Positions 46,410 to 57,900 of a DNA stretch of 64,000 nucleotides are shown here, one piece after another; the stretch's first letter is position 1, and each line of letters begins with the position of its first letter. The notes beneath the pieces are model-generated. The model did not search any database. It was not told where the DNA came from and worked only from the letters and a program-made list of their open reading frames with translations. A program made the position numbers and the translations under genes. Source of the stretch: Kingdonia uniflora (taxonomy: Eukaryota > Streptophyta > Magnoliopsida > Ranunculales > Circaeasteraceae); the NCBI GenBank assembly GCA_014058105.1, contig JACGCM010000012.1, positions 1,302,001 to 1,366,000 of the forward strand, given 5' to 3'.

Positions 46410-46459
46410 ATCTTAAGACAAATTTACAGATCTCTTCTTTGTGTTCTTATTTTGCGAAG

Positions 46460-47290
46460 ATGTCTATCAACGAAACTGCTGTTCGTGTTCATCAAAAAAA
46501 GCCATAGAAATTCAATGGAACAGAGTTCAAACGTTGGCAGCAAAAGATGATATTTTATCTGACAACTCTGAACCTTGCCAAATTTTTACAGGAGAGTGCC
46601 CATGTTCTCAAAGACAGTGAATCTGATAAAACCATTGTCGCTGCTGTGGAGGCGTGGAAGCATTCTGATTTTTTTTGCAGGAACTATATTCTGAATGGGC
46701 TGGATGATAAACTGTACAATATGTATACTCCACTCAGGACTGCCAAGGAACTCTGAGATTCCCTGGATAAGAAGTACAAGACAGAAGATGCAGGTATGAA
46801 GAAATTTATTGTCAGTCATTTTCTTAACTTCAAGATGATTTACTCTAAGTCAGTAATCAGTCAAGTGCAAGAGTTGCAGATTATCCTGCATGACATTCAT
46901 GCAGAAAGAATGATTATGAGTGAATCATTTCAAGTTGCTTCATTAATTAAAAAATTACCTTCATCCTGGAAAGAATTTAAGAATTATTTGAAGCACAAAC
47001 GCAAGGAGACGAAGTTTGAGGACATGATCGTGCGTTTGAGAATTGAAGAAGATAATCGCAATAGTGAGAAAACGATTGGAATTGATTCATTGGAATCAAA
47101 GGCCTATGTTGTTGAAGGCAATCCTTCAAACAATAAGGGTAAATCCCATAAGAAGAATGGGAAGAAGGGTAATAACCCTACACTGGGTCCAACCGGAAGA
47201 GACTTCAAGAAGTTTTCTGGGAACTACCATAGCTGCAGTAAGAAAGGGCACCGCGCAAAGGACTGCAGGAAGAATAAAGATAATTCTTAA
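46460..47290 (+). pseudogene. Copia gag, two premature stops
   Basis: Starts MSINETAVRVHQKKP, then TAG (46,505), then KFNGTEFKRWQQKM. Continues in the same frame with a TGA at about 46,754 (family has Trp here). It ends with a zinc knuckle CSKKGHRAKDC, which starts C-S-K-K where C-x-x-C is usual, so the first Cys pair is not intact. TAA closes it at 47,288. The preserved frame suggests recent decay by point mutation. Confidence 0.8.
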
Positions 47291-50200
47291 AAAAATAAGC
47301 CTCTTCAAGCCAACATGTTTGAGTTGGAGAACCTTTCTGTTGTGGTCTCTAAAGTGAACTTTATCAGTAATGCCAAAGATTGGTGGATTGATACTGGAGC
47401 AACACACCACATTTGTTCTGACAAAACCCAGTTTTCGTCATACAACAAAGTGGATAGTGATGAAAAACTGTATATGGGAAACTCTGCTACTTCTGTGGTT
47501 GAAGGAGTTGAAAAAGTTGTTCTGAAATTCACATCAGGAAAAGAACTTACTCTGAATAAAGTTCTACATGTTCCAGATATTCGAAAGAATTTGGTATCTA
47601 GATCAGTTTTGAGTAAGAAAGGCTTTAGGCTTATTTTCGAGTCGGACAAATGTGTCTTGACTAAAAGTAAAATATTTATAGGAAAGGGCTACTTATGTAA
47701 TGGCCTGTTTAAATTCAATGTTGATGTAACCCCAATATTTATCAATAAAATTAAAGGTTTTGCTTACATTATTGAGTCTTTTAATGTTTGGCATGCACGA
47801 TTAGGCCATGTTCATAATAGTTCGTTGCGCAGATTAATGAATTTAGGATTATTGCCTAAATTCAGCTTTGATTGCAAACAAAAATGTACAACATGTGTTG
47901 AAGCAAAGTTTATAAAACAACCATTTCAATCAATTGATAAAAGGAAGACAGTACCTCTCGAATTAATTCACAACGATTTATGTGACTTAAAATTCGTCCA
48001 GACAAGATGTGGGAAAAAGTATTTTATTACTTTTATAGATGACTGTACTAGGTACAATCATGTGTATCTACTCTGAAGTAAAGATGAAGCATTATAAATG
48101 TTTACACTTTACAAAAACGAGGTTGAGAATTAACTTGAAAAGAAGATTAAAACCTTAAGGTCAGATAGATGTGGTGAATATGTTTTATCCGCTTTTGAAG
48201 AGTTCTGTGCTCAGAAAGGGATTATTCACCAAACTACTGCACCTTATACACCTCAGAAAAATGGAGTTGCTGAGAGGAAAAGCAGAACTTTGAAAGATAT
48301 GGTCAATGTCATGTTGATTAGTTCTGGTTTGCCACAAAATTTGTGGGGGGGAGCCTTACTTTCAGCAAACTATTTACTGAATAAGATTCCTCATAAGAAG
48401 ACTTGTAATATTCCTTATGAACTTTGGAAAGGTAGAGTACATTCCTTTAAATTCATGAAAGTGTGGGGGTGCCTTGCAAAAGTGCAAGTTCTAGTTCCTG
48501 AACGTGTGAAATTGGGACCCAAAACCATTGACTGTATTTTTATTGGCAAAGCCAATAATAGCAGTGCATTCAGGTTTCTGGTACACAAATCAGAGATCAC
48601 TGATATACATAAAAATACATTCATCGAATCACGTGATGCTATCTTTTTTGAGGATATTTTCCCAAGCAAAAAGAGTGATAATACGAATTCTCTAAAAAGA
48701 TCACATGACGTTACTTTAGGTAGTGATCTTCAGCCTGAAAGTTCTGAGCAAGCTCCAGAACTTAGACGTGGCAAACGTGTTAAGACCGCATCCGTAAGAA
48801 TCTGTATGGAATATCTAACTAACTTGTTAGATAATGAACATCAAACATTCAAGGAGGCCATGTCAACTCCTGAGGCTCCTAGTTGGAAAGAGGCAGTGCA
48901 TAGTGAAATTGATTATATTATGCAAAATCATACGTGGGAGTTGGTAACTGTTCCACCTGGTAACAAATTGATCAGTTGTAAATGGATCTTCAAGAGGAAG
49001 ATGAAACCTGATGGTTTTATAGACAAATACAAGGCACGACTTATTGCTAAGGGATTTAGGCAAAATGAAGACCTAGATTACTTTGACACTTATTCACCAG
49101 TTACAAGAATAACATTTATACGAATGTTGATAGCTATTAAGCTTGAAATACATCAAATAGATGTAAAAATAGCGTTTCTAAACGGTGAATTAGATTAGGA
49201 AATTTATATAAACCAACCTGAAGGGTTTATTGTCAAAGGGCAAGAACAAAAAGTTTACAAACTTGTGAAGTCCTTGTATGGATTAAAATAAGCGCCCTTA
49301 CAATGGCATGCAAAGTTTGATCATGTTATGATCAAGGATAGATACAAAATCAATGAATGTGACAAATGTGTTTATTATAAACGCATTGATGTTGCATGCG
49401 TAATTGTATGTCTCTATGTAGATGATATGCTGATTTTAGGGACTAATATTAATGTAATAAAGTCCACTAAGAAAATACTGACCGAGAACTTTGACATGAA
49501 GGACTTAGATATTGCAGATGTTATTTTTGGAATCAAGATTAATAGGACATCACAGGGAATTGTGTTGTCACAAGAACATTATTTAGAAAACATGCTTAAG
49601 AAATTTAATAAGTTTGAGTGTAAAGGTGTTAAAACACCATTTGATAGAACTCAACACTTAGCAAAAAATAAGGGAGAAAGCGTTTCTTAACTTGAGTACT
49701 CATGTATCATCGGCAGTCTCGTGTATATCATGAACTGCACCAGACTAGATATTTCTCATGCAGTAAGTAAACTGAGTCGATATACGAGTAATCCTGGAGA
49801 TACACATTGGGTGACACTCGTTAGGGTTTTAAAGTACTACCTACACTATGGTTTGCACTATACTACTTATCCAGCTGTACTTGAAGGATATACTGATGCA
49901 AATTGGATTTCGGATACTGACGAGTCAAAATCTACTACTGGATATGTGTTCATCCTTAGAGGTACAACAGTACCATGTAAATCCCATAAACAAACATTTA
50001 TAGCTCGTTCCACGATGGAATCTGAGTTCATTGCTTTGGACAAAGCTGGACAAGAAACATAATGGCTTCGAGAGTTTCTAGAGGATATTCCTTTATGGCC
50101 ACAACCTGTGCTTGTTATATGTATTCATTATGATAATCAAGCAGCACTAGGCTAAGAATCAAGTGTATAATGGTAAGTTACGACATATACATCGCAGACA

Positions 50201-50330
50201 TAATACCATTAAACAGTTATTTTCAAATGGAATAATTTCTATTGATTTTGTAAAATTTGAAGACAACCTTGCGGATCCGTTTACTAAAGGATTGTCGAAA
50301 GGGCAAGTATATTGTACATAAAAAGGAATG
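47291..50330 (+). pseudogene. Copia pol: protease, integrase, RT, RNase H with in-frame stops
   Basis: Protease: DWWIDTGATHHICSD at about 47,380. Integrase zinc region WHARLGHVHNSSLRRLM, HxxxH/CxxC at 47,790-47,930. The core runs 47,960-48,400 with stops at 48,074, 48,095 and 48,132. RT spans 48,880-49,690 (ISCKWIFKRKMKPDG), with an intact active site CLYVDDMLIL near 49,415 and stops at about 49,196 and 49,288. RNase H is at 49,870-50,150, then a frameshift near 50,155, and the end reads DNLADPFTKGL in another frame. Several stops fit CAA-to-TAA or CGA-to-TGA changes. Not functional as it stands. Confidence 0.85.
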
Positions 50331-50928
50331 GGATTTATACAGCCAATCCACGAGTATTCTCAATGGTAACCTAACCTAGTTCACTGGAGAATCTCAAGAT
50401 CTAGGTTCATAGGAAAACTGGTTGAGGGTTATTCACCTAAGCACTGTGGAGACTAGGTCTCCATCTCATTCCTGATATAAATAGTGCAACCTGCAGAGTT
50501 TGTTAGGGTAAATTGTGTTTTAAATGATTCTTATAGCTTGTGTATACAAGTAAAGTACGACAGGGTACTCTTAATAGGCAATTACCTATGTGAGTGAGAA
50601 GTGAGGGTCACTTCCGTGAGAATTGAGACGACTAAATTCTTTAATAGCACTCATGAATCTGAGATTATCCAGGGCCAAAATGGACACAACATTTAGAACT
50701 GTCTGTGACAGGAACGGTACTGTGTGAATACTATTGTCTGGGCTTACATCAATGGCTGAACAGTTCAATACATCATGTTCATTGCTTAGCCAAGTATGTT
50801 CAATAGTATTTCATTAGATAAGGTTCAAGTCCACAAGACACCTTTTTCGATGCAGAACCATTCCTACCATTACTCTCAAGATTCTTGTTCATTCTCGTCT
50901 TTCCCATTTTCACTCAAATGTGGGGGAT

Positions 50929-51777
50929 TGTTGGAAAAAATATATGTTGTTTGTTTATGGTTTGAATAAAACCTTGGTAATTACTGTTAGTCCTACATTA
51001 GATAAGTGAAAAAAGTATTTTTACTTTATATTGGGTTGCACATGTATATCATATGTAAGTAAGTGGTGCTCTCACAAGTGTGTGAGACGAGTGTATAAAG
51101 GTTTGTTATGGGGACGCCTATAGGCTTGCGTGCACGGACCAACCCATAACCCATTTGGACTACTTTATAGATTCTATTTGAATAAGATTCTATTCGAATA
51201 AAAAATATTCTATTCGAATAAATTTGGCTGGTAGAATTTTATTCAAACAGAAATAGATTCTATTCGAATAAAACTTGTAGGAAAAATTTATTCGAATAGA
51301 TTATGATTTTATACGAATAAAACTGGCAGTAAGAAATCTATTCGAATAGAAATAGATTTTATTCGAATAAAACATGCAGTTATTATTCAAGAGACCCGAC
51401 TCTTCTTAGAGATGTGTCTTGGGACACAACCCCGTCTACAGGTGCTTCTAAAGGATGCCTTCTCTTTTTTTAAAACAATCATTCTTGATGTGTTTGATAT
51501 ACAAAAAACATCCTTGAATCTTATTCCTCCTCTTCGATTCGATTTCTTATTGAGAGTGAAATCATAGATAGTTTGACATGCATATCGACTTGAGTACTTC
51601 AAGTCTATACGATTCGATCATTGTATCTTGGGAGACAGGCACCACGTCAAACTGTGATGTACCATACGCAGGGTAAAATCTGTCTTAAGGAAATTACAGT
51701 GACTGCGAGCCTCGATCTTCAGTTCTTTCATTTCCTTTTCGTTCATCTTCGACATACATCTGAATACATGTTCTACA
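50929..51777 (+). repeat. 3' LTR of the second copia element, with palindrome array
   Basis: 849 bp. Between 51,170 and 51,375 it holds six exact ATTCGAAT palindromes (near 51,192, 51,212, 51,262, 51,290, 51,340 and 51,361) plus degenerate forms, spaced by AT-rich spacers. The rest matches the 5' LTR. The extra 165 bp around 51,420-51,590 contains no recognised gene. Confidence 0.85.
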
Positions 51778-52590
51778 TAACCTTGTTTTATTTATCTTCT
51801 CCTACTTCTCATCATAGTAAGTAGATTTTTCTAATACTAGTCATCAAAAACCATGTAGTATATACTTGCCATTAGGTCTCAGGGTTGTGAGAGATCTAGT
51901 TTGGGAACTGTAAGAGCCTAATTTCGTATCTCGAACTTAGTATCTCATTCAAAATAAGATCAGAATGCAAGAAATAGTAACTAATCATATACACAAGAAT
52001 TAGCGTGAAAACCTCTGAATAGGTAAAAACCATGACCTCTCTTGATGATTTAGAAAGACTGATCTAATTGATTGAGTGACTAGCTATTACAATGAATACT
52101 TTAAATGGTTATGTATATATTTTGCAGATAGAATTCTTTGTCCTAATTTGTTGTTCTTCGATCATATTTATAGGTCTCATATTCTGACCGTTTTATGACC
52201 ATTATCTTCTTTAATTACAAACGTTACAACAAGGCTTTGATAGACCTATATAATGGTTGCGTAACGGTCTAACTCTTCTGACTTGTAATGGCTTCTTTTG
52301 ATGACCTCATGTGGCTATTAATTCAAACTGTTAATTTATACAGAGGTCGACATCTAAACTTCTGTGAGATCAAGTGTGAGAATAAGTCATTACAACCTCC
52401 CCCTCTCAACTAAGAACACGAGTGGTATTGGTTTAGAAGAGTCATTAGTGATGTAATAAATGTACAGGGATCATTCCCAAAGTTCATTCTTGGATATTTG
52501 TTCTGACTGTACCAGACGTTCAGATTTCAAAAATGCATTGATGATACTCTTGTTGACTGTCGATAGTTGCAACTTGGAACTTTTAGAGGC
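51778..52590. other. Intergenic, no gene seen
   Basis: AT-rich sequence with short frames only. It leads up to the TATA-like box of the first of three related small ORFs. Confidence 0.4.
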
Positions 52591-52640
52591 TATAAAGACC
52601 TTGTTCTTGAAGGAAATGTTTATCTCATTCTTTTTGTATC

Positions 52641-52979
52641 ATGGTGAAGACAAGATCCCAAACTTGCCATGAAGAATTTATGAGGCGTGTGGAGGCCAAA
52701 TATGAAGAGCTAAAAATGCAATATTTTGGCCAGCAGTCTCTATCAGACCCCACGCCCATACCTGTAGAGCTAACCTACTATGGGATGGGCGAGTTAAAAG
52801 CTGAGGTTGCTAAATTAGACTTCTTCTAGCTCTGTCAGCATCACTATGTTATGTTGACATAAGTGAAGCGTATGAATAGTCTTTATATCTTAGCCTACGA
52901 GGCAGCTGAAAATAAAAACTCTACTGCTACGAGGGGTGACTGTGGGGGCTGTTCTAGTGGGTGTATTGGTTGTAACTAG
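52641..52979 (+). pseudogene. Small ORF family, copy 1 (two stops)
   Basis: 339 bp, exactly the length of copy 2. In-frame stops at codon 63 (TAG, where copy 2 has TGG) and codon 74 (TAA). The N-terminus MVKTRSQTCHEEF and the block YEELKMQYFGQQSLSDPTPIPVEL align residue by residue with copy 2. The part after the stops (MNSLYILAYEA) also aligns. A TATAAAG lies at 52,591, 50 bases upstream, and AATAAAC about 45 bases after the end. Function unknown. Confidence 0.65.
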
Positions 52980-53124
52980 GTGTTGTTTAGAAATAACCTT
53001 ATTTGTAACCTCAACGCTATGAAATAAACATATCTTTTCTATATTCTTGTCATTATCTGTGTTGTTTGGTTGATTGGCTTACTACATTTTATGTGTGTGG
53101 TATGGAACCTGGTAAGCATTGTAA

Positions 53125-53340
53125 AGAAATTACCTCCACTGCGAGAGTGAGACCGTAGTTTAGGATCCTTGCATGGCGCTTACTATACTATGTAAGAAGT
53201 TTGAGACCGAGGATCCTTGCATGGCGTTTACTATAGCTATAGACATTGGGCCAAGTAGTTATGGCTTTGCAAGAAGATAGCCTACGGAGGAAGTCGGACA
53301 GACCTTGAAGCTTTAAGTCGGACAGACTGGTTCGCTAGGA
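53125..53340. repeat. Short tandem duplications between copies 1 and 2
   Basis: GGATCCTTGCATGGCG.TTAC recurs about 55 bases apart (about 53,164 and 53,213), and AAGTCGGACAGAC recurs about 25 bases apart (53,291 and 53,313). No coding. Confidence 0.7.
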
Positions 53341-53765
53341 TCCTAGCTTGATATCTCCGAGTCATTCTTTGGTGAAAGATGCTTGGCTCCTCAAAAAGGG
53401 CTATTCTCTTTGATCCCTTCCTCCTCATCCCATCTCTACTTCGACTTGGTTTATACGAAATGTATCAAAATGTCTCAAACTATTTATATGGGATATCTAG
53501 AACTGTGACTTACGAACTGTGTAGGATTGCCTCGAACTGTTACATTGGTATCAATAGCAGTCTTGATCTTGACTCATTAAATGCGGTGGAATCATTTCCA
53601 ATGTTCATTATCAAATACCAAGTTTGACTTGACCTGTCTGTAAAATTTCCAATGTACGTTAATGAGATTATTTTTGAATGTTGGGATTTGTAATATTAAC
53701 TTGTGAGGTTATAAATATCCTATGTTCAAATTTATTTTTGTTTTCTCATTCATCCTATCTGTATT

Positions 53766-54104
53766 ATGGCGAGGACCACTTCTCAGACTTGTTGTAAGGC
53801 GTTTGCTGCGCATGTCCAAGTTGAATTTGAAGAGCTTAAGACTCACTATTTTGGGCAGCGATCATTGGCCGACCTTACTTTCGTACCAATGGAGATGACG
53901 TATGGAGGGATGAGCGAGGATGAAGTGAATTTTAAGCAGGAAGACTTCTTCTGGCCCCATCAATTATACTACGACATCTTGACGGAAGAGGAGCAGTTGG
54001 ACAGTCTTCATTTTTTAGCTGAAGAAATTGTGGAGCATGAAGACAAAGTTATTGTTATGGACGTGGAAGAGGTCTGTTCGTGTAGTTGTGTTGGTTTTAT
54101 ATAG
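53766..54104 (+). CDS. Small ORF family, copy 2: intact 112-residue protein of unknown function
   Basis: Open from ATG to TAG. An acidic protein with no signal peptide or membrane segment. Landmarks: MARTTSQTCCKAF, FEELKTHYFGQRSLADLTFVP, QEDFFWPHQLYYDIL, EEEQLDSLHFLAEEI and a Cys-rich end CSCSCVGFI. I do not recognise the family. TTATAAATA lies about 56 bases upstream. TAAAATAAAATG downstream could serve polyadenylation. It is the only open member of three. The start M(A/V)(R/K)TxSQ resembles N-termini of some plant gypsy gag ORFs, so it might derive from a retroelement. Conservation of length between copies 1 and 2 supports a real coding unit. Confidence 0.55.
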   Translation: MARTTSQTCCKAFAAHVQVEFEELKTHYFGQRSLADLTFVPMEMTYGGMSEDEVNFKQEDFFWPHQLYYDILTEEEQLDSLHFLAEEIVEHEDKVIVMDVEEVCSCSCVGFI

Positions 54105-54648
54105 GTTTTCATTGACAAAACTTATTTGTAACCTTTCTTTTTAAAATAAAATGCGCATTGTCTTTGTATGTCTACAGTGCAGTTTTCCTTATGCATTTTC
54201 CTTTTGTAATATGTTGAATTAATATACATAACTACTGTGTACTGTTTTATTTGAATTTGTAAAGGAATTGATTCAAACTGTGATATTTGAATATGTAAAG
54301 GAATTGATTCGAACTGGTATGAGCTTAACCTATGTGAGGAATGGTGGCCAGGGATTTGGTTAAATATTATGCTTCTTGTTACGGTAATTATATGATGACT
54401 TGGCAAATATTCGTCCCTTCTGACGCTAAATATGCGTTAGTATATGTGTGTGCGAGGATTGGGAAAGGAGATATTATGTTCTGAACAATCTATTTCTTAT
54501 AATATACTATCCCAAAAAATCTGTTTTATAGTATTTATAGGTGTTGTAAAAAAATATTTTCTTCTTGGCTATATAAGTAGCTTGATCTATGGGTATTTAT
54601 CATTTGTATTCTTCAAAAAACTTGCTTTGTTTATGCTTAAAAGTGGTC

Positions 54649-55002
54649 ATGGTGAGGATATGTTCTCAACATGTTCAACATGCAGTGGAAGGTAGGTTAG
54701 CCATCAAGGTGGGAAAGCTGCATGAGTGGTACTTTCGTCTACTGCCCTATAACATTGTTTTGCTAGAGTGGTCGCCACAGTTGGAGGGTTTGGATGATGA
54801 AGGGAGGTGTGTAAAGTTTGGATCGTTACTTCTGGTATGATATTTTTCGTACCCTTATCCTTGACGCGTAGTTCGAGAAGCTGTTGTTCGAGAAATCGCA
54901 CTGGATAAACTTGTTGAAGAGGATGAAAGAGCAGCAGGTAGGGAGATAATTCCGTGTGGTGAACCGAACTACCCGGGTTGCTTTAAATGTAACTATATTT
55001 AA
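54649..55002 (+). pseudogene. Small ORF family, copy 3 (diverged, two stops)
   Basis: 118 codons to TAA, with TGA at 54,838 (codon 64) and another TGA shortly after. It starts MVRICSQHVQHAVEG. The end, GCFKCNYI, echoes the Cys-rich end of copy 2. Similarity is weaker in the middle (LHEWYFRLLPYNIVLLEW). TATATAAG lies about 79 bases upstream and AATAAATAATC about 35 bases downstream, matching the layout of the other two. Confidence 0.4.
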
Positions 55003-55320
55003 ATGTAAGCTCAAATTCTTCTAGCTCGATATGAATAAATAATCTTTTTTTGCAAAATTTTGTATTTTGTCAACTGTTGTATTGTGATAAGTACATATTT
55101 AATCTGCGAATTGAATGGTAAAACTAATGCGTGCGTTATGCCATTTATTGGGGAAGGTAGAACGGGTGACAACTATGTTTAATGTCAATAGTTATCGTGA
55201 ATGTTTCAAAATTTGAAATTATTTACTATTTATAGTAATAAGGAATGGTATTGTAGTACGAACTGTGTGAGGCAAAGAATAGTGAGTAGTCGTATAGGCT
55301 TTCTTAGGAAGGAGGAGTTG

Positions 55321-55343
55321 ATTATTATTATTATTATTATTAA
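55321..55343. repeat. (ATT)n microsatellite
   Basis: Seven ATT units. A (CT)n run of about 17 bases follows at 55,504-55,520. Confidence 0.9.
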
Positions 55344-55419
55344 TGGCTAATGTGAGGGACAAACATAATAACAAAACTTGCTTCCCAAGAGGTAATGATA
55401 AAACTGTGCGGTGAAAGGA

Positions 55420-55700
55420 TACGTCTGAAATGGTAGCAGGTGTGACCGACACGTGTCTGAGGGAGCCGTCATTTCAAAAACTGAGGGAGAGTATAAGAAC
55501 TCGTCTCTCTCTCTCTCTCTATCATAAATTACATTTATTTCTAGAAAGAGAGAGAAAAAGTGTTGTAAACCGTTCGTTTGGGGAGAAGAATTGTTTTGAG
55601 TTCTGAGTATTGTACCCCATTAACAAAAACTTCATCTGGTATTACAACTTTGGTAAAACAGCAGTGTAAACGAGGGATCCCTTCGAAGGTTACTAGCAAA
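55420..55700 (+). mobile_element. Possible LTR end upstream of the second spliced ORF
   Basis: GAGTATAAGAACTCGTC at about 55,490 looks like a TATA region, followed by CT repeats and GTTGTAAACCG. TCTGGTATTACAAC near 55,633 is only a weak primer-site candidate. No matching partner LTR was found, so this is tentative. Confidence 0.25.
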
Positions 55701-56123
55701 AGTAGAAGATTATGGGTCTTCTAGTACAAGTGAGTGGGATTTCTTGATTATGTATGTTTGTTTATTGTAAATAGGATTTGTGTATGTTGGGGCTTGTAAT
55801 GAAAATTAGAATGTTGGGGGTAATTAGGGAACTGTTGTCCCTAATCGATAGATTGAGTGAAATAATTTTCTAATGTTGGACCTTATTTAGTAAATTAGTT
55901 TAGATTTTGGGGGTATGAATCCCCAATTTTCATGTGTTTGCTGTATTTGTGTTCTGTACAAAAGGGGGAAAGTCTAAATATTTTCATTTAAAAGTTTGAA
56001 ATGAGAAATAGTTGTTTAAAGGGTTGTTGGGTAATAAGAAAAGGAAATGTGGGTGGGGTGTGTAAAAATGAATCATAGAGATAGACTGAATAAATGCCAA
56101 TTTTTGTGAGTTGTAGGTCGAGT

Positions 56124-57900
56124 ATGCGCACTAAAAATTTAAGTCCTAGGAGTAAATTTGTAGTGTCATCCAGCTCGGAATAGACATCGTCATCGGGTAG
56201 GGAGGACGATTATGATAGTATGGAGGGGGTTATAGATAATAGGGAAGGAGTAATTAGTATTGTAGAAAACGTGCCTATTCGGGTCAAGCCTATAGTGGTG
56301 GAGGAGGTCGAAAGGGAGAAAAGGGTTGATGACGTAGAATTTTATATTTACCCGGAGGGGTAGGAAAAGAATTTATGAAATATAAAAGGAAATTAACAAG
56401 GAGGTGGGGGAACGATGTAATGGAGAAAGGTCTATAGTTTAGAAAAAAAAATTCTAATTCAGGGGGAAAAGGTGTATTACCAAGTATTTAGTCTCAATTT
56501 GTGGAAGGTAGAGAGAGGAATTTAGGACGATGTGGAAATAACATATCACAATGGGTCTGTGGAATTAGGCTCAAATGATGGATTGTTATGTTATCTCAAC
56601 CTATTGGTGTATGGCCTTAGGGTACCGCTGACCTATTTCCAAAAAGGTGTGATAAATATATTACATTGCTGCCCATCGCAATTAAATGGGAATGTCTATG
56701 AAATGATGAGGATTTGTAAGACTTTAAATGAGAGGTGGAGAGTGAATGATACTGTAAAGCAGTTCGTTTCTGTTAATGTGATGAAGTATTACAAAATGAA
56801 GTATCAGAAAGCCAGTAGAAGTTGTTACATGTATAGTGATTCTGTGAAACCAAAGCTTTTTTATTTCGATTCTGTCGGTCGACCTTGGAATGACCACCTT
56901 GTATTGGTTAGGGGCAATTGTATGCAGGTCCCAGATAAACCAGCACTCGAGTAGGAATTTAAATATTTTAAACCGAGTAAGTGACTTCTGCTATCTTGAG
57001 TAAATGTATGACTGCCTGCGAGCTCCTAATCAGTTTTATGTATTTAGTTTTTCAGGTCTCGCATTCGTTGCTACTCCTAACGATGCAAGCTTGTTTGACC
57101 GTGTAGCTAGAGAATATAAAGATTTGAAGCAAGTTCTTGGGGATCTGAACATTTAAAGAGACAAAAGAGTGAACTTAGAGATTCCCAAGGTTTAGCGAAC
57201 TAACCAAAGACGGGTCATGGCAGGTCGAAGGGAGTCTGGGAATGAAAAGGGTTCACCAACAAATATTGTGGATGAGGACCTCCCTCATCTTCTTGATTTT
57301 ACTGGTATCCCTCCTTCGGAAAGATCGAGCGGCCTTCGGAAGTTTCGGAGATTGAAGAAAGTGAATCATGAGTTGTCTCGATCTTCTACCGAGGCTCCAA
57401 AAGTAGGTGAAGGTGGAACTTGTCGGTACATGAGACTTTGGATGCCAAAGTTTTAAAGAAACAGAAAGCAGGGGAGGTAACTTCCCTTAAGAAGGAGAAG
57501 ATTGTGCCTCTAAAATGAAAATACCATGAGCTTGAAGGTAGCGACCAAACTCTATCTGATATAGTGGCAAAGCTGAGGTCGGTAGAGAGCGACCCATAGA
57601 AGCTCGAAGAACTATTTTAAGAGCAAGTGGCACAGATAAATATCAGTATAATTTACTATTGCTTATTGGATTTTGTTATGTCTAACTGGTCTGAATTTGG
57701 CTTTTGTTCTGGCAACTGTTTATGCTTGTGAAAGGTTCTCGCAGTTTCTATTGAAGAGGAACAAGGAACATTTGGAGCTCTTCCGAAAGGTCGAGGCTCA
57801 AATGGAAGAAAATGCTCAGCTAAAAACTCAATTGAGTGAATTGGCTGCTCAGTTCGAGAGGGAAAAGAGGTAGCGGTGGAAGATGCGAAAGCTGCTGTGA
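56124..57900 (+). pseudogene. Second copy of the gypsy-associated spliced ORF, decayed
   Basis: From ATG at 56,124 it reads as a Ser/Asp-rich start with stops. The conserved core is open at 56,532-56,954 (GLLCYLNLLVYGLRVPLTY, PSQLNGNVYEMMRI, YFDSVGRPWNDHLVLVRGN). It matches the core on the minus strand at 2.5-3.2 kb. A splice-like donor ACCGAGTAAGTGA near 56,975 and acceptor TTTTTCAGGTCTC near 57,056 follow, and then a low-complexity segment. The last part is a coiled-coil stretch (57,673-57,873; EEMEENAQLKTQLSELAAQF-like). Several stops and frameshifts. It lies inverted relative to the left copy. Confidence 0.6.

Larger units (their letters stand above)
45885..51777 (+). mobile_element. Ty1/copia element with both LTRs
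   Basis: The LTRs, 45,885-46,409 (525 bp) and 50,929-51,777 (849 bp), start TGTTGG and end TACA. A purine-rich TGTGGGGGAT lies just before the 3' LTR. Inside is gag-pol in Ty1/copia order, in one reading frame from 46,460 to about 50,150 and then a frameshift in the RNase H end. No standard tRNA primer site follows the 5' LTR (ATCTTAAGAC instead). The flanking 5-mers (ACGCA, TAACC) do not match, so no target duplication is visible. Confidence 0.9.

Noticed and set aside
51170..51375. CRISPR-like array because of regular palindromic repeats
   Set aside because: Repeats are short (8-10 bp), irregularly spaced, in a plant LTR; no direct-repeat/spacer architecture.
54122..54406. Minus-strand 94-codon ORF between small-ORF copies 2 and 3
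   Set aside because: No homology to the trio and low-complexity repeats (QFESIPLQIQI) come from a short DNA repeat.
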